From a virus: 31,761 bases of DNA. The translations under genes and the position numbers were made by a program. Each line of letters starts with the position of its first letter. The stretch's first letter is position 1. Positions 27,948 through 31,761 of the stretch are shown here, one piece after another. The notes below the pieces were generated by a model. It did not search any database, was not told where the DNA came from, and saw only the letters and a list, made by a program, of their open reading frames with translations. Location: IMG/VR virus record IMGVR_UViG_3300007960_000102, positions 1-31,761 of that record; one strand, 5' to 3'.

Positions 27948-28124
27948 ATGAATGTAGACCCTTCTGAGATTGTACTTGAAGATATCAATAAAATGTTAAT
28001 CTATGAACAGCAGTCAAGAGTCATAGATAAATTAGATAGAGAAGAAGCAATAGAATTTGCAAAAGCTTATTTTAAGCTGTATCTAAAACAACAAGAAGTA
28101 GTAGCGAGTCTAGCGAAGTTTTGA
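27948..28124 (+). CDS. Small helical protein of 58 aa before gp17, unknown function
   Basis: An open frame starting MNVDPSEIVLEDINKMLIYE and ending QEVVASLAKF, predicted largely helical, with a charged middle (RVIDKLDREEAIEFAKAYFK). It begins one base after the TGA of the 654-aa gene and ends three bases before the gp17 ATG, filling the gap exactly, as expected of a real phage gene. Short proteins of this type between genes 16 and 17 are familiar from cyanophages. A packaging-related role is possible from position only. Confidence 0.72.
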   Translation: MNVDPSEIVLEDINKMLIYEQQSRVIDKLDREEAIEFAKAYFKLYLKQQEVVASLAKF

Positions 28125-28127
28125 TTT

Positions 28128-29777
28128 ATGAGTGATCAGATTTATCTTGGTAATCCAAACCTTAAGAAGGCTAATGTAGCTGTAGAATTCACACAGGAAC
28201 AAATTCTTGAATTTATCAAGTGCAAAAATGATCCTGTTTATTTTGCTAAGAATTATATTAAGATCGTTTCTCTGGATTATGGTGAGATACCATTCAAGAT
28301 GTATCCTTTTCAAGAAAAACTGATTACCAATTTCCACGATAATAGATTTAATATTTGTAGAATGCCTCGTCAGACAGGTAAATCTACTACTTGTGTTTCA
28401 TATTTGTTACATTATGCGGTTTTTAATGATAATGTAAACATAGCTATTCTAGCCAACAAGGCGTCCACTGCACAAGATTTGTTAAGTAGGTTGCAGTTTG
28501 CATATGAAAAATTACCAAAGTGGATGCAACAAGGTATCGTATCATGGAATAAACGATCTCTAGAATTAGAAAATGGTTCCAAAATTATCGCCGCATCTAC
28601 TTCTGCATCTGCTGTCCGAGGTGGATCGTATAATATCATCTTTTTGGACGAGTTCGCATTCATCCCAAATCACATTGCTGATGACTTCTTTGCCTCTGTT
28701 TATCCTACTATATCGTCTGGCCAAAACACAAAAGTCATCATAGTTTCAACCCCAAAGGGCATGAACCATTTTTATCGTATGTGGCATGACGCTGAACGCG
28801 GTAAGAATGAATATGTACCTACCGATGTTCATTGGTCTGAAGTTCCTGGTAGGGACGATAAATGGAAAGATCAGACCATTGCAAATACTTCGAAAGAACA
28901 ATTCCAACAAGAATTTGAATGTGATTTTTTAGGATCTTCAGATACTCTCGTATCTGCGGCAAAACTTAAATCTTTAGTTTATGATGATCCAATTAAATCA
29001 AATGCAGGGTTGGATATTTATGAGGAACCTCAAAAAGAACACAATTATGTGGTAACTGTAGATGTTGCAAGAGGTGTAGAAAAGGATTATTCTGCATTTA
29101 CTATTTGTGATACAACAAGTTTCCCATATCGCCTTGTTGCAAAGTATAGGAATAATCAAATCAAACCAATGTTATTCCCAAGCATAATTAAAGATCTTGC
29201 TATTGCATATAATAATGCATACATTCTTGTGGAAGTTAATGATGTTGGAGAACAAGTAGGTCAAATTCTTCACATGGACTTGGAGTATGATAATGTTCTT
29301 ATGTGTACAATGAGAGGTCGTGCTGGTCAACTAGTTGGTCAAGGATTTTCTGGTAAGAAATCTCAGATGGGTGTCAAGATGTCCAAAAATGTCAAAAAGA
29401 TTGGATGTATGAATCTTAAGACACTGATTGAGGGAGATAAACTAATTATTAAAGATTATGATACCATAAGTGAACTTACGACTTTTATTCAAAAATCAAA
29501 TTCATTTGAAGCTGAAGATGGATCCAATGATGATCTTGCAATGTGTCTAGTTATTTTTGCTTGGTTAATTGCACAACCATATTTTAAAGAGATGACGGAC
29601 AATGATGTTCGTAAAAGATTATACGAAGAACAGAAAAATCAAATTGAACAAGACATGGCTCCATTTGGATTCATAACTGATGGATTGGAAGGTGGGGAGA
29701 GTTTTATTGATGAAGATGGGGATCGTTGGCATATTGATGAGTATGGAGATAGATCATTTATGTGGGATTATCAATAA
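28128..29777 (+). CDS. 17: Terminase large subunit gp17 (packaging ATPase and nuclease)
   Basis: Homologue of T4 gp17, the motor that pumps DNA into the prohead and cuts the concatemer. The ATPase domain shows a Walker A PRQTGKST (80-87), a Walker B with catalytic acid IIFLDE (170-175), and a coupling motif IIVSTPKG (204-211). The RNase H-like nuclease shows the three acidic sites in order: VTVDVARG (Asp312), ILVEVNDVG (Glu369) and SNDDLAMC (Asp468/469). Its 549 residues compare with 610 in T4, and all key residues are present. It follows the 58-aa gene by three bases, and its TAA overlaps the next ATG by one base. Confidence 0.97.
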   Translation: MSDQIYLGNPNLKKANVAVEFTQEQILEFIKCKNDPVYFAKNYIKIVSLDYGEIPFKMYPFQEKLITNFHDNRFNICRMPRQTGKSTTCVSYLLHYAVFNDNVNIAILANKASTAQDLLSRLQFAYEKLPKWMQQGIVSWNKRSLELENGSKIIAASTSASAVRGGSYNIIFLDEFAFIPNHIADDFFASVYPTISSGQNTKVIIVSTPKGMNHFYRMWHDAERGKNEYVPTDVHWSEVPGRDDKWKDQTIANTSKEQFQQEFECDFLGSSDTLVSAAKLKSLVYDDPIKSNAGLDIYEEPQKEHNYVVTVDVARGVEKDYSAFTICDTTSFPYRLVAKYRNNQIKPMLFPSIIKDLAIAYNNAYILVEVNDVGEQVGQILHMDLEYDNVLMCTMRGRAGQLVGQGFSGKKSQMGVKMSKNVKKIGCMNLKTLIEGDKLIIKDYDTISELTTFIQKSNSFEAEDGSNDDLAMCLVIFAWLIAQPYFKEMTDNDVRKRLYEEQKNQIEQDMAPFGFITDGLEGGESFIDEDGDRWHIDEYGDRSFMWDYQ

Positions 29778-30007
29778 TGGATATAGATGATCAATTTGAA
29801 TTAGAACATCTATTTCTTACGGAAAGAAAATGTAGAGTTTGTGGCCAAATTAAAGACCTATTGGATGGATTTTATTTAACACGGAAAGGAAGAGGAGACA
29901 TTCCTTCTGCATATTCATATGAGTGTAAAGAATGCACTAAAGAGAGAATTATTAGTAATAGAAAACAAAAATTATCGAATTCATATTGGAAATATCCAGA
30001 TTGGTAG
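29777..30007 (+). CDS. Small zinc-finger protein
   Basis: A 76-residue protein with two CxxC pairs, CRVCGQIKD (about 19-27) and CKECTKERI (about 50-58), about 30 residues apart: a zinc ribbon like the N-terminal part of HNH / endonuclease VII-type phage proteins. There is no catalytic HNH segment, so it is probably a zinc-binding protein only. The ATG at 29777 is preferred: it gives a TAATG overlap with gp17 and has a GGGA ribosome site (29764-29767). Expressed with gp17; role unknown. Confidence 0.75.
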   Translation: MDIDDQFELEHLFLTERKCRVCGQIKDLLDGFYLTRKGRGDIPSAYSYECKECTKERIISNRKQKLSNSYWKYPDW

Positions 30008-30012
30008 TGTTC

Positions 30013-30030
30013 ATTGGCGGTTTCCCCAAT
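30013..30030 (+). terminator. Possible hairpin after the zinc-finger gene
   Basis: ATTGGCGG (30013-30020) can pair with CCCCAAT (30024-30030) with one bulged C and loop TTT. No T-run follows, so it may be a weak terminator or an mRNA-end stabiliser. It ends 16 nt before the late box for gp18. Confidence 0.35.
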
Positions 30031-30045
30031 ATAAAGTTAGCAAAT

Positions 30046-30053
30046 AATAAATA
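30046..30053 (+). promoter_or_regulatory. Late promoter box AATAAATA before gp18
   Basis: AATAAATA, one mismatch from TATAAATA, lies about 37 nt before the gp18 ATG in the largest gap between the packaging and sheath genes. The leader holds a strong AGAGGG ribosome site (30078-30083). An individual late promoter suits a protein made in many copies. Confidence 0.6.
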
Positions 30054-30089
30054 TTTCTAGTTAAGTTGAACTTCTTCAGAGGGAAAGAC

Positions 30090-31761
30090 ATGTCGCTAAA
30101 CTTAGTATCACCTGGCATAAAAGTTCGAGAAGTTGATCTTACTGTAGGTAGAATTGATGCAGTAAACGATCAAGTAGGTGCTTTTGCTGCACCTTTTGTA
30201 AAAGGGCCAGTAGGCGAGCCAGTTTTAATTGAAACTGAGCAAGATTTATTGAATACATTTGGCAAACCATCAGCTTCCGATGGTCAGGCTGAATACTGGT
30301 TAACCGCTTCGTCATACCTTTCATATGGAGGAACTCTACGAGTAGTTAGAGTAGACTCTGAGGATTTGAGAAATGCAAATTGGCCAGTAGACCCAGCAGC
30401 TCCAGTTAATTTAAAGATCACCGGTCAAGAAGATTATAACAACAATCATGCTACAGATAGCGATTGGCTTTTTGCTGCTAAGAATCCGGGATCATGGGCT
30501 AACGGACTAAAAGTTTGCACGATTGATGCTTTTGCGGATCAAAGAGTATCAATTGGAACCTTTGGAATTTCTGCTGGATTTGCTATTACTTGTTCAATCG
30601 GAACTAGTTATGCCACCCCAACTGGAACTATTGAACTTTTTGACGGATATGTAAAAGGAATTGTTAGTAAAGTAAATGAGGGTAGTATTGATGTCAAGAT
30701 CGTCAGTCTCCACAACAATGTTACCGGTCTTGCTACCGAAATTACATATGCATCATCGGGTTTGAATAGACTTCCTGATGGTCCAGGAAATTACTATCAA
30801 GTTTTCAACAGTGTAGGAGCTGCCACTTCTCTTGAGAAGTTCAGATTTCCTGGGACTGCAACAGTTGGACTCGGATCTACAACTATTACATATGCATCTG
30901 ACCTAACACCTGTTACAGTAATAGATACGGTTCAGGTTGGAGATTTAATCCAAACTTTAAATGGATCTTTGTCAGCTAGAATTGTTGGGGTTGACACGGG
31001 ATTAATTATAATTGATTCCGCGTCCCCATTATCAATAGCTTCTACTACATTAGTAGTAAGATATACAAGAAGTATTGCTGATGGAACTGATGGTTATGGT
31101 GAAGGATTGCTGACTACTAACGAAAATGTTTCCGTTGATTGGTATGACCAACAGACTTTAGGATTGTCAAATTCTACAGTTTTCTGGAAATCTATTGCAC
31201 CAAAACCAGGTACATCACAGTATGCCAAAGATAGAGGTGGAAGGAATGATGAAGTGCATGTCGTTGTAGTTGACGAAAGTGGATCTATAACAGGAACCGC
31301 AGGAAATCTTCTAGAAAAATATACAAATCTATCAAAAGCTATTGACGGTAAAATTTCTCCTGCCGAGAACATTTACTACAAAGATTACTTAGCAAATGTA
31401 TCCCAATACATTTACTCTGGGGCAGCGGAAGAAGTCAGTGGCGCAAGATTTACTAATATTACTGGTTATGTCCAAACTAGTGGTGGTTCTATAGCTCCTG
31501 GACAAATTGCTACTGGAGTAAACTTTGGATGTTTTGGAAATAGATCATACTCATTCTCAAATGGATATGACTACTCCTCAGCAACTGGTGGAATGGAAGC
31601 TACTTTAGCTGATGTTATCAGTGGTTATGAAGTTTTCAGAAATCCTGCAGAATATGATATTAATTTCTTAATTGCAGGTCCAGACGGTGGTGCGGCTATA
31701 TTTGATGCTCAAGCGAAGGCAAACAGACTTATTGATATTGCAGAAAATAGAAAAGATTGTA
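30090..31761 (+). CDS. 18: Tail sheath protein gp18, 3'-truncated
   Basis: The first 557 codons of the contractile sheath protein (T4 gp18: 659 aa). The N-terminus SLNLVSPGIKVREVDLTVGR is diagnostic, followed by VGAFAAPFVKGPVGEPVLIE and YGGTLRVVRVDS. A middle region (about 140-330) rich in Gly/Thr strands forms the variable outward-facing domains; SWANGLKVCTID and later QYAKDRGGRNDEVHVVVVDE belong to the conserved core, as do FLIAGPDGG and the helix with NRLIDIAENRKD near the edge. The frame is open at the right edge, so the C-terminal part that interlocks with neighbouring subunits is missing here. A strong ribosome site and its own late box precede it. Confidence 0.96.
   Translation, partial: MSLNLVSPGIKVREVDLTVGRIDAVNDQVGAFAAPFVKGPVGEPVLIETEQDLLNTFGKPSASDGQAEYWLTASSYLSYGGTLRVVRVDSEDLRNANWPVDPAAPVNLKITGQEDYNNNHATDSDWLFAAKNPGSWANGLKVCTIDAFADQRVSIGTFGISAGFAITCSIGTSYATPTGTIELFDGYVKGIVSKVNEGSIDVKIVSLHNNVTGLATEITYASSGLNRLPDGPGNYYQVFNSVGAATSLEKFRFPGTATVGLGSTTITYASDLTPVTVIDTVQVGDLIQTLNGSLSARIVGVDTGLIIIDSASPLSIASTTLVVRYTRSIADGTDGYGEGLLTTNENVSVDWYDQQTLGLSNSTVFWKSIAPKPGTSQYAKDRGGRNDEVHVVVVDESGSITGTAGNLLEKYTNLSKAIDGKISPAENIYYKDYLANVSQYIYSGAAEEVSGARFTNITGYVQTSGGSIAPGQIATGVNFGCFGNRSYSFSNGYDYSSATGGMEATLADVISGYEVFRNPAEYDINFLIAGPDGGAAIFDAQAKANRLIDIAENRKDC

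Noticed and set aside
29762-29776. GTG start for the zinc-finger protein
   Set aside because: The ATG at 29777 forms the usual TAATG coupling with gp17 and has a well-spaced ribosome site.
1-31761. tRNA genes, CRISPR arrays, insertion sequences or integration sites
   Set aside because: No cloverleaf, regular direct-repeat array, transposase or integrase signature was seen; the repeats present are protein-coding modules.

Overview
This window is the structural (late) gene block of a T4-like marine myovirus. All genes lie on the + strand and are tightly packed, often with 1-4 nt overlaps. The DNA is strongly AT-rich. The T4 order 8 - (9 to 12 region) - 13 - 14 - 15 - 16 - 17 - 18 is intact and each of these proteins is recognisable. 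The style of the non-T4 proteins (giant beta-repeat virion proteins, a DUF4815 protein after gp8, a multi-module protein beside the terminase) is that of cyanophages (Prochlorococcus/Synechococcus myoviruses) and related pelagiphages. No photosynthesis or other host-diagnostic gene is present, so the exact host cannot be fixed from this piece.

Layout. 1-8895 is the 3' part of a giant baseplate-region protein of at least 2964 residues, open at the left edge, in the place where T4 has gene 7. Then come gp8 (8929-10524), a 2494-residue DUF4815 protein (10530-18014), a small coiled-coil protein, and three small to medium virion proteins (18285-20345) that end at an intrinsic terminator (20383-20420). 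A 567-residue Gly/Ser beta-repeat protein (20449-22152) sits between two terminator-like hairpins. The neck, tail-completion and packaging genes follow: gp13, gp14, gp15, gp16 (small terminase), a 654-residue mosaic protein, a 58-residue protein, gp17 (large terminase), a zinc-finger protein, and gp18 (tail sheath), which runs off the right edge.

How the parts work together. The left half would build the baseplate wedge and its fibre-like periphery, replacing T4 gp9, gp10, gp11, gp12 and fibritin. The right half builds the head-tail joint (gp13, gp14), caps the tail (gp15), packages DNA (gp16, gp17) and forms the contractile sheath (gp18). Late-promoter-like AATAAATA/TATAAATA boxes precede the 110-aa gene, the 335-aa gene, gp13 and gp18, several of them touching the upstream stop codon.

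Most notable points: a probable seven-bladed Asp-box beta-propeller inside the giant baseplate protein; a promoter/hairpin/ribosome-site arrangement squeezed into 36 nt before gp13 that could switch translation by transcript start; small beta modules dispersed over several virion proteins, including insertions into gp14 and gp15; and a mosaic of paired-cysteine modules between the two terminase subunits.
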